Source of the DNA: Spirosoma aerolatum
GTDB taxonomy: Bacteria > Bacteroidota > Bacteroidia > Cytophagales > Spirosomataceae
Assembly: GCF_002056795.1 (NCBI RefSeq)
Contig: NZ_CP020104.1
Coordinates: 2,057,001-2,121,000, forward strand
Direction: 5' to 3'
DNA length: 64,000 bases
Below are positions 25,750 through 34,504 of the stretch, one piece after another. Each line of letters starts with the position of its first letter. Position 1 is the stretch's first letter. The notes under the pieces were generated by a model. That model was not told the DNA's origin, searched no databases, and saw only the letters and a program-made list of their open reading frames with translations. The translations under genes and the position numbers were made by a program.

Positions 25750-26871
25750 ATGTTACGCTGGGTGAGTCTGGTATTACTGCTTCTTAGTGGTGCGATTAAT
25801 GCAGGCTATTCGCAGAGGGTAGTCATTACAGGGGTAGAATCCGTACGTCGTTCCTATGCGGAGCAGGAGCAGTTTTCTTATGCCCGAGGGGATTCTGTTG
25901 TGCATTTAAACTTTCGAAATAACAACCTCATCATAGGATTCAGGTCGCCGGAGGCAGGTACGTTATATCGCTATAGTGTAAAGGGAATACTGCCCCGTTT
26001 TATCATAACACGTGATACTTTCCTGGTATTGCCTAACTTACCCAACGGTGAATTGCTGGCTGAAATTTATGATGCCGAGCACTCATATATAAAGCCCGCT
26101 CGGCTGAAAATTATCGTTGAGTCACCATTATGGCTACGTTGGTGGTTTTTACCGATGATGTTCGTCTATGGGATGATCTTTGTAGGAGCAGGCCTTTATT
26201 TGCTGTATCGGTATCGTATCCGGCAATTCCTTCGCCTGCAGCAAACCCGTGACCGGATTGCCCGTGATCTGCACGACGATATGGGAAGTTACCTCAGTAG
26301 TATTAGTATCCTGAGCCAGAGTGCCCAGCGTTCTGTAACCAAAGATCCGGCTAAAGCACAGGCGACGCTTGATCGAATCGGGCAGACGGCCCGGCAGGTG
26401 ATGGATTCGATGGGCGACATCGTCTGGAGTATTAATCCCAATCACGATTCCATGACGCAGGTAATTGCCCGGATGACTGATGTCGCGTCGGCACTTTTTG
26501 CAACGGGTAATGATAATTCTGAACAGGTTTCCTGGCAGGTTGATATTTCGGACGAGGTGCGACAGATACGCTTATCGGCAGAAAATCGGCGGGATTTTTT
26601 TCTGATTTATAAAGAAGCCATTACAAATGCTGCCAAGTATGCCCAGGCGAGCCGGGTTAGTGTCCGGTTGCGTTGTGAAGGAAGTTTCCTATGTCTAGAG
26701 GTGAACGATAATGGCCGGGGATTTGACCCGCAGCATCCGGTGCTTTTGAACCCTTCGGGCGGCAATGGATTGCGGAATATGCAAAATCGGGCGGCTCTGT
26801 TGAATGGCACACTCGCTATACGGTCTGAACCTGGGCAGGGCACAATACTTACCATACGTTTTCCCGTGTAA
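25750..26871 (+). CDS. Sensor histidine kinase, NarL/LuxR-coupled (HisKA_3)
   Basis: A 373-residue kinase. A signal peptide (1-21) is followed by a small beta-rich periplasmic domain (about 22-125), which resembles the Y_Y_Y-type domain of Bacteroidota kinases, a membrane segment at 131-152 and the HisKA_3 helix RIARDLHDDMGSYLSSISIL with phospho-acceptor His175. The HATPase_c domain has KEAITNAAKYAQASRVSV (N box) and EVNDNGRGFDP (G1), ending TILTIRFPV. It phosphorylates the LuxR-type regulator encoded 138 bp downstream. No sensory ligand is evident. It is translationally close to the upstream membrane protein. Confidence 0.88.
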   Translation: MLRWVSLVLLLLSGAINAGYSQRVVITGVESVRRSYAEQEQFSYARGDSVVHLNFRNNNLIIGFRSPEAGTLYRYSVKGILPRFIITRDTFLVLPNLPNGELLAEIYDAEHSYIKPARLKIIVESPLWLRWWFLPMMFVYGMIFVGAGLYLLYRYRIRQFLRLQQTRDRIARDLHDDMGSYLSSISILSQSAQRSVTKDPAKAQATLDRIGQTARQVMDSMGDIVWSINPNHDSMTQVIARMTDVASALFATGNDNSEQVSWQVDISDEVRQIRLSAENRRDFFLIYKEAITNAAKYAQASRVSVRLRCEGSFLCLEVNDNGRGFDPQHPVLLNPSGGNGLRNMQNRAALLNGTLAIRSEPGQGTILTIRFPV

Positions 26872-27009
26872 GGTTTTACACGAGTTACCCTCCTGGCGTA
26901 TCCCCCGAAAATGGGATACCTTTTGGTGCTGGATTGCCCGTATCTTTACCCGACTGTAGAGGATGGAAGAACTCAGCTATGCGTTCGTTCGCTCATTCAC
27001 TTTTTTCTT

Positions 27010-27633
27010 ATGCCGATTCGAGTCCTGATTTATGAAGACAATGCTCCGCTGCGTGACGCATTAAGTACGCTGGTTGATGATGCCGACGAGTGTGTGCTGG
27101 TAGGTGCATTTGGCGATTGTGTGCGGGCAAATGATCAGGTATATCAATACCAGCCCGATGTTGTTCTGATGGACATCGACATGCCTGGCCGGGATGGGAT
27201 TCAGGCCGTTATGAGCATCCATCGGGAGTTTCCGACTGTGGAGGTACTAATGCTGACGGTATTTGACGACGATGACCGTGTATTCCGGGCCTTGTGTGCA
27301 GGAGCTTCAGGTTATTTACTCAAGAGTACAACACCCGACCAGATCACCGAGGCTATCCAGTCGGTTTATGCGGGCGGAGCTCCTATGTCGCCCAGTATTG
27401 CCCGGAAAGTAATTCAGACATTTCCAGCGCGGGCCGGTCAGAGTGCCAATCTCGACCAGTTGACCGCCCGTGAAAGTCAAGTGCTCCACTATCTGGCCCA
27501 GGGGCTAAGCTACAAACTCGTCGCAGCCGAGTTAGGCGTTGGTATTGAAACCGTCCGAACACATATCAAGCGCATTTACGAAAAGCTGCACGTGCATTCA
27601 GTAGTCGAAGCGATTGCCAAATATCGGCCCTAA
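27010..27633 (+). CDS. LuxR/NarL-family response regulator
   Basis: From the ATG at 27010 the product is 207 residues, beginning MPIRVLIYEDNAPLRDALST. An in-frame ATG at 26911 would add 33 residues not typical of receivers. The phospho-acceptor is Asp55 in VVLMDIDMPG, and the switch region VLMLTVFDDDDRVFRAL with Lys in GYLLKSTTPDQI follows. The C-terminus is a LuxR helix-turn-helix: LTARESQVLHYLAQGLSYKL, then VGIETVRTHIKRIYEKLHVH. It is the natural partner of the upstream kinase and probably controls the 22170-27633 genes or secreted products nearby; this is inference. Confidence 0.9.
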   Translation: MPIRVLIYEDNAPLRDALSTLVDDADECVLVGAFGDCVRANDQVYQYQPDVVLMDIDMPGRDGIQAVMSIHREFPTVEVLMLTVFDDDDRVFRALCAGASGYLLKSTTPDQITEAIQSVYAGGAPMSPSIARKVIQTFPARAGQSANLDQLTARESQVLHYLAQGLSYKLVAAELGVGIETVRTHIKRIYEKLHVHSVVEAIAKYRP

Positions 27634-27645
27634 CAGCTAGAACCA

Positions 27646-27915
27646 TCAAAAGAAATCACTAATGGCGTCTTTGATTTTGTTGGTCGAAACGATTAATGGT
27701 TTTTTAGTAATCGTAACCGAAATAGGCGTTTTAGGGCCAGTCGGAGTACCCATTATTTCATAAGTACCTTCCACAGCGCCAATCGCTGTTTTAATATGGA
27801 ATGTGCCTTTCGATTCGTTACCGTCGAATGTACCTCCTTTTTCTTTTATGGCTGTACCAGCCTTGCTGGTAAACTGGTTGGGCGTTCCTGGAAAATCAAT
27901 CTGAAATGTGCTCAT
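27646..27915 (-). CDS. Small hypothetical protein
   Basis: An 89-residue protein with alternating strands (GTFHIKTAIGAVEGTYEIMG, then ISVTITKKPLIVSTNKIKDA) and a C-terminal ISDFF. The pattern is loosely like the polyhydroxyalkanoate granule-associated PF09650 family, but this is only a shape resemblance. There is no signal peptide. It is convergent with the response regulator (13 bp apart) and precedes nothing on its own strand within 30 kb of related function. The role is unknown. Confidence 0.5.
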   Translation of the reverse strand: MSTFQIDFPGTPNQFTSKAGTAIKEKGGTFDGNESKGTFHIKTAIGAVEGTYEIMGTPTGPKTPISVTITKKPLIVSTNKIKDAISDFF

Positions 27916-27949
27916 GGGGTTTCGGTCTGTACTACCTAACTATCTAGTC

Positions 27950-29836
27950 TTAAGACGAAATTGTTTTGAAAGGTAATCGGTGTAGCGGACTTTCTGTTTC
28001 CAGGGGGCAGTGTAGCGTAATGGTGGTGCCTTGCCCGCGTGTTGACTCGATTCGTAAATCGGCATTCAGATTCTCGGCTCGTTGCCAAAGATTTCGTAAG
28101 CCTGATCCTGGGCTATTCGTTGTCCTGTCAAAACCTAGTCCATTGTCTGAAATAATTAACTGCAGGAGGTTGGGGCTAATCTGGAGAGATATACTCACCT
28201 GTGTTGCTTTGGCATGTCGGATGATGTTGGTGAGGCATTCCCGGCTAATGAGGCATATCTCCCGTTTCTGTTTCTCCGTTAGGCAGATCGAGGTGTTGCT
28301 GTTGCCCAGATCAAGATGAAGGTTGACGGAGGTTTCGTTGAAAAGTGAATATGCAATGTCCTGAATCCGCAGTCCAATGGGGGCCAGTGAATCACTGGTT
28401 GAATTCAAGCTCCAGACAATTTCCCGCATTGAATCCATCACCTGCCGGGAGGTCTGGCCAATGGCTGACAGTCTTTGCCGAACCCGTGGGTCCAAAACGA
28501 GTCTGGCCGTTGTTTGACTCAGAATGCTGATGGCGCTTAGTTGTGAACCCATTTCATCGTGGAGGTCACGGGCAATCTCGTCGCGCAGGTTGTTGAGCCG
28601 GGTCTGTTTACGCTCATTTTCCTGAAGTTGTTCAATCCATAATTGCTGCATTTGTAGTTTTTCCTGACGAATTAGCTCATGCCTTTGGGCGATGCCTAGC
28701 GCGAACGTTACCATTTCCAGTATATACCCTGTTATAAAAATGGCTACTTCAGCATCGTACAGGGTTGATGAACCCCAGAAAATAAAACGATTGATAATCG
28801 AAGCAATGCCACTCAGTAAGAAGAACAGAATGCCCCAAAATAAAAACTTGGTAACGGTATCATAAAGACGACCGATTGTGTAAAGGGTATATAACCCGAA
28901 CAGAACCAATCCAATGTCGGTGATTCGGTGAAACTGTTGCCAAACCGGAACAGTAAACTTGTCAACTACTACCAGTATATCGCCAAGACCCAGCAAGATG
29001 AAGATACCAATCGATATCCGATGAACGGCATTGGCATAGGGCGCTCGGGTCGATAGCTGAATATATTCGCACAGAAACAATCCGTAAGCCGCCAGTGACC
29101 AGTATAGAAAGCTCAGGGAGTGACGGCTCACAAAACCAATCGGCCGAAGCAAGGGCCAATGGTCTATAAAATGCATGTAATCGTCGGCCATCATGCTCCG
29201 TAGAAGTACCAGAAGAACATACAGGGCGTAATAGGAAAGTACCCGATCGCCCAGAATAACGTACTGCATGATCGTGTATAAAAACATAATCAGCAGGCTG
29301 CCAATAAAAATCATTCCCAGATAACGAGTCTGTAAATGCTTGGTAAGCTGATGGTTCTGAAAATGCTGATAGCCTTCCCGGCTGAACAGGAGTGGGTAGA
29401 AAAGGCTATTGGCGTTATTGATGTCCGAGGTTCGATTCAGGTAAACGACCCGTATCTGAATGGTTTGCTTCGGAGGAATCCGAAACAGAAACCCGTTTCG
29501 GTGAAGCAGGCCAAACTCTGGATATTGGTCAAACTGAAGGGCAGGAGATGGATAGAGCCAACCCGACTGCCCCAACAAGGTCAATTTTCCCTGATCCATC
29601 TTATAGATAATCAGTTGGTCTATTTCCTGAAACAGAATGACCTCCACTGATTTTGTCTGGGGATTGCGAATCGAATACGTTGCCCAGATGGGTTTATTTT
29701 TTGTCGGGCTAAAGGCGGGTAATTCGGCCCGGCCATTCGAGAATGGATAGGTATAGATTTGAGCTTGAGCCCCGATGGTGCTTAAAAGAAAAATTAACAG
29801 ATAAAACCGTTCCTTGTAATATGTGGATAAGTGCAT
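27950..29836 (-). CDS. 7TMR-DISM sensor histidine kinase
   Basis: From the ATG at 29836 the product is 628 residues, with signal MHLSTYYKERFYLLIFLLST and cleavage near GAQAQ. The periplasmic DISM ED2-like beta domain (about 30-170) is followed by seven membrane segments (about 185-395: YLGMIFIGSLLIMFLYTIMQ, ISIGIFILLGLGDILVVV and others), a coiled coil (ELIRQEKLQMQQLWIEQLQE), HisKA_3 (DEIARDLHDEMGSQLSAISI) and an HATPase domain (LIISDNGLGFDR). DISM kinases are thought to sense carbohydrate or other ligands. No response regulator is adjacent on this strand. Its phosphoacceptor helix is very similar to that of the kinase at 25750. Confidence 0.88.
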   Translation of the reverse strand: MHLSTYYKERFYLLIFLLSTIGAQAQIYTYPFSNGRAELPAFSPTKNKPIWATYSIRNPQTKSVEVILFQEIDQLIIYKMDQGKLTLLGQSGWLYPSPALQFDQYPEFGLLHRNGFLFRIPPKQTIQIRVVYLNRTSDINNANSLFYPLLFSREGYQHFQNHQLTKHLQTRYLGMIFIGSLLIMFLYTIMQYVILGDRVLSYYALYVLLVLLRSMMADDYMHFIDHWPLLRPIGFVSRHSLSFLYWSLAAYGLFLCEYIQLSTRAPYANAVHRISIGIFILLGLGDILVVVDKFTVPVWQQFHRITDIGLVLFGLYTLYTIGRLYDTVTKFLFWGILFFLLSGIASIINRFIFWGSSTLYDAEVAIFITGYILEMVTFALGIAQRHELIRQEKLQMQQLWIEQLQENERKQTRLNNLRDEIARDLHDEMGSQLSAISILSQTTARLVLDPRVRQRLSAIGQTSRQVMDSMREIVWSLNSTSDSLAPIGLRIQDIAYSLFNETSVNLHLDLGNSNTSICLTEKQKREICLISRECLTNIIRHAKATQVSISLQISPNLLQLIISDNGLGFDRTTNSPGSGLRNLWQRAENLNADLRIESTRGQGTTITLHCPLETESPLHRLPFKTISS

Positions 29837-30126
29837 TGAAAAAGAAGTTTGCCGGAGGCAATCTAACCAGCAACGCAAGTCGGCCATTGTAAATTTGCGA
29901 CATTGATAAAGGGCTGTCATGGCTTCGATACCAATACACCTTGGGTTTACCAGTTAGGTGTGGCCTTGCAGGCTGGCAAATCAGATGCAACGACAGGCTT
30001 CTTATGGTGACTGATAGACGCTAGGATTACGTTACCAGATGGACTTATCCCCCTTTTATGGGATTTACGGGCGCATGGAGCCGAAGTAGTTTTGTCATAA
30101 ACAAACAGGCTTTTGCTCAATCCACC

Positions 30127-30981
30127 ATGAATCAGTTCCGATTTTTCAAACCCCTCATCTGGATCGCCCTCCTTAGCATTGGGGTATCCTGCAAGAAAAG
30201 AGACAGCTCTGTCGATACAGGCCTTTCCACTTTGTTTTCCGACAAGTACAAGGCCTTAGGTTGGGATACCCAGAATATAACCAAAGTTGGTGAGCCTCAG
30301 AAAACAAAGGGCGGAAACGGCTATGTACAGTACTACAGCTACAACGGAAAAACGCTAGCCATTTATCAGTCCAGTACCGGAACGTTTGGGCTAGCCGCCC
30401 CCGATCTGGTCAGTAAATATGATGCCTTAGGCCAGGAAACGTTCAAAAATGGTGCGTTGGGCTATCCTACTTCCGATATGAAAGTTTGTGGAAGTGGCTG
30501 CGTTTACGCTGAATTTGAAAAGGGAATCATTCTCAAATCAACTGCTGTAAGTGAAGCCGTAACCTTGTACGGAGAGATTTATAAAAAATACACTTCACTG
30601 AACAGATGGGATGGCGTTTTAGGCTATCCAACAACGGATGAACTGGATTTGACCAGCAAACGGGGACGTTACAATGTCTTTAAGAGTGGGCAGATTTATT
30701 GGAGTTCAACTACAGGAGCACAGGCGTTTTGGGGGAAGACTCAAACATTGTATGGTTCAACTGGCTACGATACAGGTTGGCTAGGATTGCCAACTTCAAC
30801 CACTTCGTATTATGAAGGAAACAGAGCCTACTTAACAAATTTTGAAAAGGGAGTAATCGGCGTTGAGGATACTGGGTGTGGCTACTATCTCAACTATGCA
30901 ATAAAGTACCCGGATGGTAATTCATTGAAGCCAGTGCTTGCGGACGGTAAAACAATAGCTCCATCAAACAAATGCTACTGA
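30127..30981 (+). CDS. LGFP-repeat lipoprotein
   Basis: From the ATG at 30127 the product is 284 residues. The signal MNQFRFFKPLIWIALLSIGV ends in lipobox Cys22. The mature part consists of LGFP-type repeats of about 50 residues: ALGYPTSDMKVCGSGCVYAE, GVLGYPTTDEL with GRYNVFKSGQIYWSSTTGAQ, and WLGLPTSTTSYYEGN. LGFP repeats occur in secreted and cell-wall proteins and are thought to bind surface polymers. It is likely anchored in the outer membrane. The IS982 element inserted 23 bp downstream of its stop, so the gene itself is intact. Confidence 0.75.
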   Translation: MNQFRFFKPLIWIALLSIGVSCKKRDSSVDTGLSTLFSDKYKALGWDTQNITKVGEPQKTKGGNGYVQYYSYNGKTLAIYQSSTGTFGLAAPDLVSKYDALGQETFKNGALGYPTSDMKVCGSGCVYAEFEKGIILKSTAVSEAVTLYGEIYKKYTSLNRWDGVLGYPTTDELDLTSKRGRYNVFKSGQIYWSSTTGAQAFWGKTQTLYGSTGYDTGWLGLPTSTTSYYEGNRAYLTNFEKGVIGVEDTGCGYYLNYAIKYPDGNSLKPVLADGKTIAPSNKCY

Positions 30982-30998
30982 CATTTCAACTTGCCCTA

Positions 30999-31955
30999 AT
31001 TAATCTAAGTTGTATGAAAATAGCTTGATGGGACACCAAGAAAAAAGACATAGCCAAGAGCAAGAGTACCTTTGAGGTGCGAAAACATCAGTAACCCGCT
31101 CTGACTATGTCTGAAAAAGTAGTGGCAATTTACTGCTTTCTAGATGATTTCTTTCTAGAAACCAATCACCCTAGATCGACCAAACCACAAGCTAAACCTA
31201 AAGTAACAGACAGCATTGTGTTGACTACCGCCATCATATCGGCTCGTTTCTTTGGGGGCAACCAAGCTTCAGCCATGCTCTATATGGCGGACAAGCAGGG
31301 TGTCCTTATGCTGGAAAAGTCGGCCTTTAATCGCCGGTTGCATCGACTCGCTCATACCTTGAGTGTCTTATTTTATTATTTGGCCGACTTCTTTAAAGCC
31401 TTGAATGTGAGCAGTCAGTATCTAATTGATTCATTTCCTGTATCGGTTTGCGATAATATTCGCATCAGCCGTTCACGGTTGGTCAAGGGGGAAGAGTATC
31501 GAGGCAAAATTGCTTCCAAACGACGGTTCTTCTTTGGGTATCGGGTGCAAGTAGTGACCACCAGTACTAAGCAGCCCGTGCAATTTTTTATTCTTCCGGG
31601 TTCGTACGCGGATATAACAGCTCTTCAGATGATGCATTTGCATTTGCCCGCAGGTAGCGAGGTGTTTGGTGATGCTGCCTACACCGACTACGAACAAGAG
31701 GAACTGTACGCTGATTGTGAACAGATTTCCTTACAGATTCAACGCAAGAGTAATAGTCATCGGGCTGACCCGATTTGGATAGCCGCTTACAAGAAGATGC
31801 GTCGTCAGGCAATCGAACAAGCTTTTAGTCAAGTCAAGTTGCGATTTCCTCAAAAGATTCATGCCGTTACCGAAGCGGGTTTCCTGATCAAGCTTGTCTT
31901 ATTTCTACTTGCATACGCTCTAGAATCAAACTTGTATCATACAACTTAGATTAAT
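30999..31955 (+). mobile_element. IS982-family insertion sequence with target duplication
   Basis: The element spans about 31005-31949 (945 bp) and carries one transposase gene. Left end CTAAGTTGTATGA and its inverted copy TCATACAACTTAG (ending 31949) are the terminal repeats, flanked by the direct repeat ATTAAT (30999-31004 and 31950-31955). Because ATTAAT is itself palindromic the exact boundary is uncertain by a few bases. The intact transposase, ends and target repeats suggest a recent or still active insertion. Confidence 0.8.
31107..31949 (+). CDS. IS982-family transposase
   Basis: A 280-residue DDE transposase. The likely catalytic acids are Asp108 in LIDSFPVSVC, Asp189 in VFGDAAYTDYEQEEL and Glu237 in RRQAIEQAFSQVKLRFP, which is the arrangement of IS982-type (DDE_Tnp_1-like) enzymes. 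The length matches the family (about 270-295). The reading frame is intact and its TAG stop codon is the last three bases of the right inverted repeat, a compact arrangement. It cuts and pastes the surrounding element. Confidence 0.9.
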   Translation: MSEKVVAIYCFLDDFFLETNHPRSTKPQAKPKVTDSIVLTTAIISARFFGGNQASAMLYMADKQGVLMLEKSAFNRRLHRLAHTLSVLFYYLADFFKALNVSSQYLIDSFPVSVCDNIRISRSRLVKGEEYRGKIASKRRFFFGYRVQVVTTSTKQPVQFFILPGSYADITALQMMHLHLPAGSEVFGDAAYTDYEQEELYADCEQISLQIQRKSNSHRADPIWIAAYKKMRRQAIEQAFSQVKLRFPQKIHAVTEAGFLIKLVLFLLAYALESNLYHTT

Positions 31956-32012
31956 TAATGAAAACCCTAATCATCAACTGCCTTGTAGAGGCATAACAAA
32001 TCATTAGTAATC

Positions 32013-32525
32013 ATGAAAACAAGTTTATTCTCTATCTGTATTGGACTTCTTGTGTGTATACTGGCAATAGCCTGTAAGAAAGAGTCTGACGTAACGCCTA
32101 ACATTGTTGGCAAATGGCAGCAGCAAGCCTACCAATATCGCATTGTGTATGAGGTTAATGGGAGCCAGTATGACAAAACGGGTACCCGCAAACTCAGTTC
32201 TGCGAATACAATCGAGTTTAAAAGTGATGGGACGACCAGTGGCCTATCACGTGCCTATACCTATACACTCGTCGGCGATCAGCTCACGCTACGCTATGGA
32301 GCCTCTACTGAAACTGCCAAAGTGACGATTACGGGCGACCAATTGACGGCAATCGGTAACAATATCATTGCCGGACTATCGGAAGCCGACAAACTCAAGG
32401 AAGCAAAAGGCTGGGCCGTTGAAGTGAACGGAACCAGTGGGGGCGATGGGGAATATATCAATATCAGCAAAGCCACCAAAGCATCCGAAGTATACCCGAT
32501 TTCGGTGTATAAACGGGTCAACTGA
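32013..32525 (+). CDS. Hypothetical lipoprotein, lipocalin-like
   Basis: A 170-residue lipoprotein. MKTSLFSICIGLLVCILAIA is the signal and Cys21 the lipidated residue. The mature protein starts with PNIVGKWQQQAYQY and has NTIEFKSDGTTSGLSRAYTY and VGDQLTLRYGAST, a pattern of small Bacteroidota lipocalin-like domains. Ligand and role are unknown. It begins 64 bp after the IS element and belongs to a run of secreted proteins in the same direction. Confidence 0.65.
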   Translation: MKTSLFSICIGLLVCILAIACKKESDVTPNIVGKWQQQAYQYRIVYEVNGSQYDKTGTRKLSSANTIEFKSDGTTSGLSRAYTYTLVGDQLTLRYGASTETAKVTITGDQLTAIGNNIIAGLSEADKLKEAKGWAVEVNGTSGGDGEYINISKATKASEVYPISVYKRVN

Positions 32526-32628
32526 ACTAGGTACTCCTTTGCTGAGCCGCTTCTTATGCCAAAGATTCTAAATAGTACGGAGATAACGTATATTAATTAT
32601 CGTTAGGCTATTTTCTACACATCATTGT

Positions 32629-33144
32629 ATGAACGTTTTCGTTCTTGTTAGTAGTATGCTCCTGTTGGGGCTGACTGCTAAAGCTCAGGTATTACCCCAT
32701 CGGATGCGGGTAGGACTATCGGCCGACTTGTTGGGCGCTACGCAGGGTATAGGTGCACAAGTACATGCTTCTTTCCGGTTTACCGACGATTACCGGGCTT
32801 TTGATGATCGACATCAGTATATCAACGCCGGTATTGGTATTGCCGAAGGATTCACTGGCCCTGTGGTTAGTATAACCGGGCAAACAGTGCCGCATTACCT
32901 GACGTATGGTACAGGCCGGGGCCGGGCTATGGTTGAACTTGGGTTTGCCGGGGTTTTTCGGCGAGCACCGACCCGACTGGTATCATCAAGTGGGCAAAGT
33001 AATGGGTTTGATTATGACAAACCGGATTGGAATTATATGCCCTCATTTCTGATCGGTTATCGATACACAGCGTACAGTGGCTTTTTGTTTCGGATTCATT
33101 TGGCTACCATTCTGCCGGGCGTGTCTATCGGTTGGGTGTTTTAA
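32629..33144 (+). CDS. Hypothetical secreted beta-barrel-like protein
   Basis: A 171-residue protein with signal peptide MNVFVLVSSMLLLGLTAKAQ. The mature part alternates hydrophobic and glycine-rich strands (RMRVGLSADLLGATQGIGAQ, YINAGIGIAEGFTGPVVSIT, MVELGFAGVFRRAP) and ends in an aromatic residue (GVSIGWVF), as outer membrane beta-barrels do. Length suggests an eight-stranded small barrel. Function is unknown. It precedes the 33224 gene by 79 bp. Confidence 0.6.
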   Translation: MNVFVLVSSMLLLGLTAKAQVLPHRMRVGLSADLLGATQGIGAQVHASFRFTDDYRAFDDRHQYINAGIGIAEGFTGPVVSITGQTVPHYLTYGTGRGRAMVELGFAGVFRRAPTRLVSSSGQSNGFDYDKPDWNYMPSFLIGYRYTAYSGFLFRIHLATILPGVSIGWVF

Positions 33145-33223
33145 CAGCTATTGCTTTGTAGGTCCGATATGCTATTGACGACCATCATTCGTTACCCAAT
33201 ACGACGAGTAATCCATTTAGACG

Positions 33224-33568
33224 ATGTTTGATGCACCAGCCCTTATTACGTTGATTGAGTCGACTGACCCCAACGACTCGTCGGCATTGGATACGCTTGA
33301 TCTGCATGTAAGCTATTTTCTGGAGCATTCTTTACCCATGCGTTACACCCGGAGTCGCGATGTGCTGAAAAGTATCCGGCCGGACGGCTTCCGGGTAAAG
33401 ATTGAAAACTGGCCAACGCATACATGTGTAATGGGCTGTTTTTTTCACGAAACCGGACAGGTTACCACCTTTGAATCAGGGGGCGGGCCTACGGAAGAAC
33501 TAAGCGAATTGCACGTCATTATTCAAGCCATTGCTCATCTGAGAAGCCAGCAAATGGCTGATCAATAA
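33224..33568 (+). CDS. Hypothetical protein
   Basis: A 114-residue protein with no signal peptide and no membrane segment. It begins MFDAPALITLIESTDPNDSS and includes YTRSRDVLKSIRPDGFRVKI and a short Cys-containing stretch, HTCVMGCFFHETGQ. No domain is recognised. Being cytoplasmic it stands out among its secreted neighbours. The next gene starts 14 bp after its stop, so the two are probably cotranscribed. Confidence 0.55.
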   Translation: MFDAPALITLIESTDPNDSSALDTLDLHVSYFLEHSLPMRYTRSRDVLKSIRPDGFRVKIENWPTHTCVMGCFFHETGQVTTFESGGGPTEELSELHVIIQAIAHLRSQQMADQ

Positions 33569-33582
33569 CCCATTTATCCATT

Positions 33583-34422
33583 ATGAATAATAATGTATGG
33601 CTACTGTTATTCAGTCTATTCCTTGGCGTATCTGTTTCTGCGCAGACCCTAACAGGCCGATGGGAAGCGGAGGAAGTTTCGCTCGAAATTACCACGATCC
33701 TGAAAGCCGGAATCCTGGAAGTAAAACAACCGCATTTTGGGTCAAAACCGGCCCGAAATCGGCTGGTGGCCGAGTTTTTGCCGAATGGTACGTTTCGGAT
33801 GAACGGCGAGTCGGGCACGTACCGACAGCAGGGCAACGAAGTCTATGCCGATGTAAATGGCAAAACGGAAGTATATACTGTTTATCGCACAGGCGATCAG
33901 CTTCAGCTTTGGGGTTCCAATGTAGTGGCCTCTCAGAACCAGCAGGAGCGCACGGCCACTGCCATCATGATGGTGCGGCAAATGGGCATGCAGCGAAGTT
34001 TTGAGTCGTTGCAGCTAACCGACCGGGTCAGCAGTGTCCGATTAGGTACGCATTTCCGATACGTAGGAGAAGCCCAACCTGCTTACCAAAGCCAGGGTAA
34101 TGTCTACGCAACGCCCAATCGAGTTGATTGCGTGGTGAGTAGTGCCGACCTGGATCGCATCAAAGAGCGGGTAGAAGCGGCTGCCTTTGATTCTGAAAAG
34201 CCTAAAATTCTGAAAGCCGCTCTGGCTACCAAACGCTGTTTCAGCACCGACCAGATTCTGGAATTACTGGCTCTTTTTACGTTCGATTCCGAGAAACTGC
34301 CCCTTGCAAAATATGCCTACAGTTATGTAACGGACCGTGATAATTACGATCAGATTACCGATGCGTTCGATTTCGATACCTCGAAAGACGAGTTGCGGAC
34401 ATTTATCCGGGGCCGTCGCTGA
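33583..34422 (+). CDS. Secreted protein with DUF4476 domain
   Basis: A 279-residue protein with signal peptide MNNNVWLLLFSLFLGVSVSA. The N-terminal half looks like a lipocalin-like domain (LTGRWEAEEVSLEI, LVAEFLPNGTFRMNGESGTY). The C-terminal 95 residues match DUF4476: SSADLDRIKERVEAAAFDSE, then LATKRCFSTDQILELLALFT and DFDTSKDELRTFIRG. DUF4476 is a Bacteroidota-specific helical domain of unknown role. The protein acts outside the cytoplasm. It follows the 33224 gene by 14 bp. Confidence 0.75.
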   Translation: MNNNVWLLLFSLFLGVSVSAQTLTGRWEAEEVSLEITTILKAGILEVKQPHFGSKPARNRLVAEFLPNGTFRMNGESGTYRQQGNEVYADVNGKTEVYTVYRTGDQLQLWGSNVVASQNQQERTATAIMMVRQMGMQRSFESLQLTDRVSSVRLGTHFRYVGEAQPAYQSQGNVYATPNRVDCVVSSADLDRIKERVEAAAFDSEKPKILKAALATKRCFSTDQILELLALFTFDSEKLPLAKYAYSYVTDRDNYDQITDAFDFDTSKDELRTFIRGRR

Positions 34423-34504
34423 TCAAATGGAGTACGCCAGGCGTAACAGGCGAATAAACATCATTTTCGAATTCATTCAATCCATATTCATTCCCCCACA
34501 AAAA

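Noticed and set aside
29837..30126. Region upstream of the LGFP lipoprotein searched for tRNA or small RNA
   Set aside because: No cloverleaf or clear stem-loop series was seen; it looks like an ordinary divergent promoter region.
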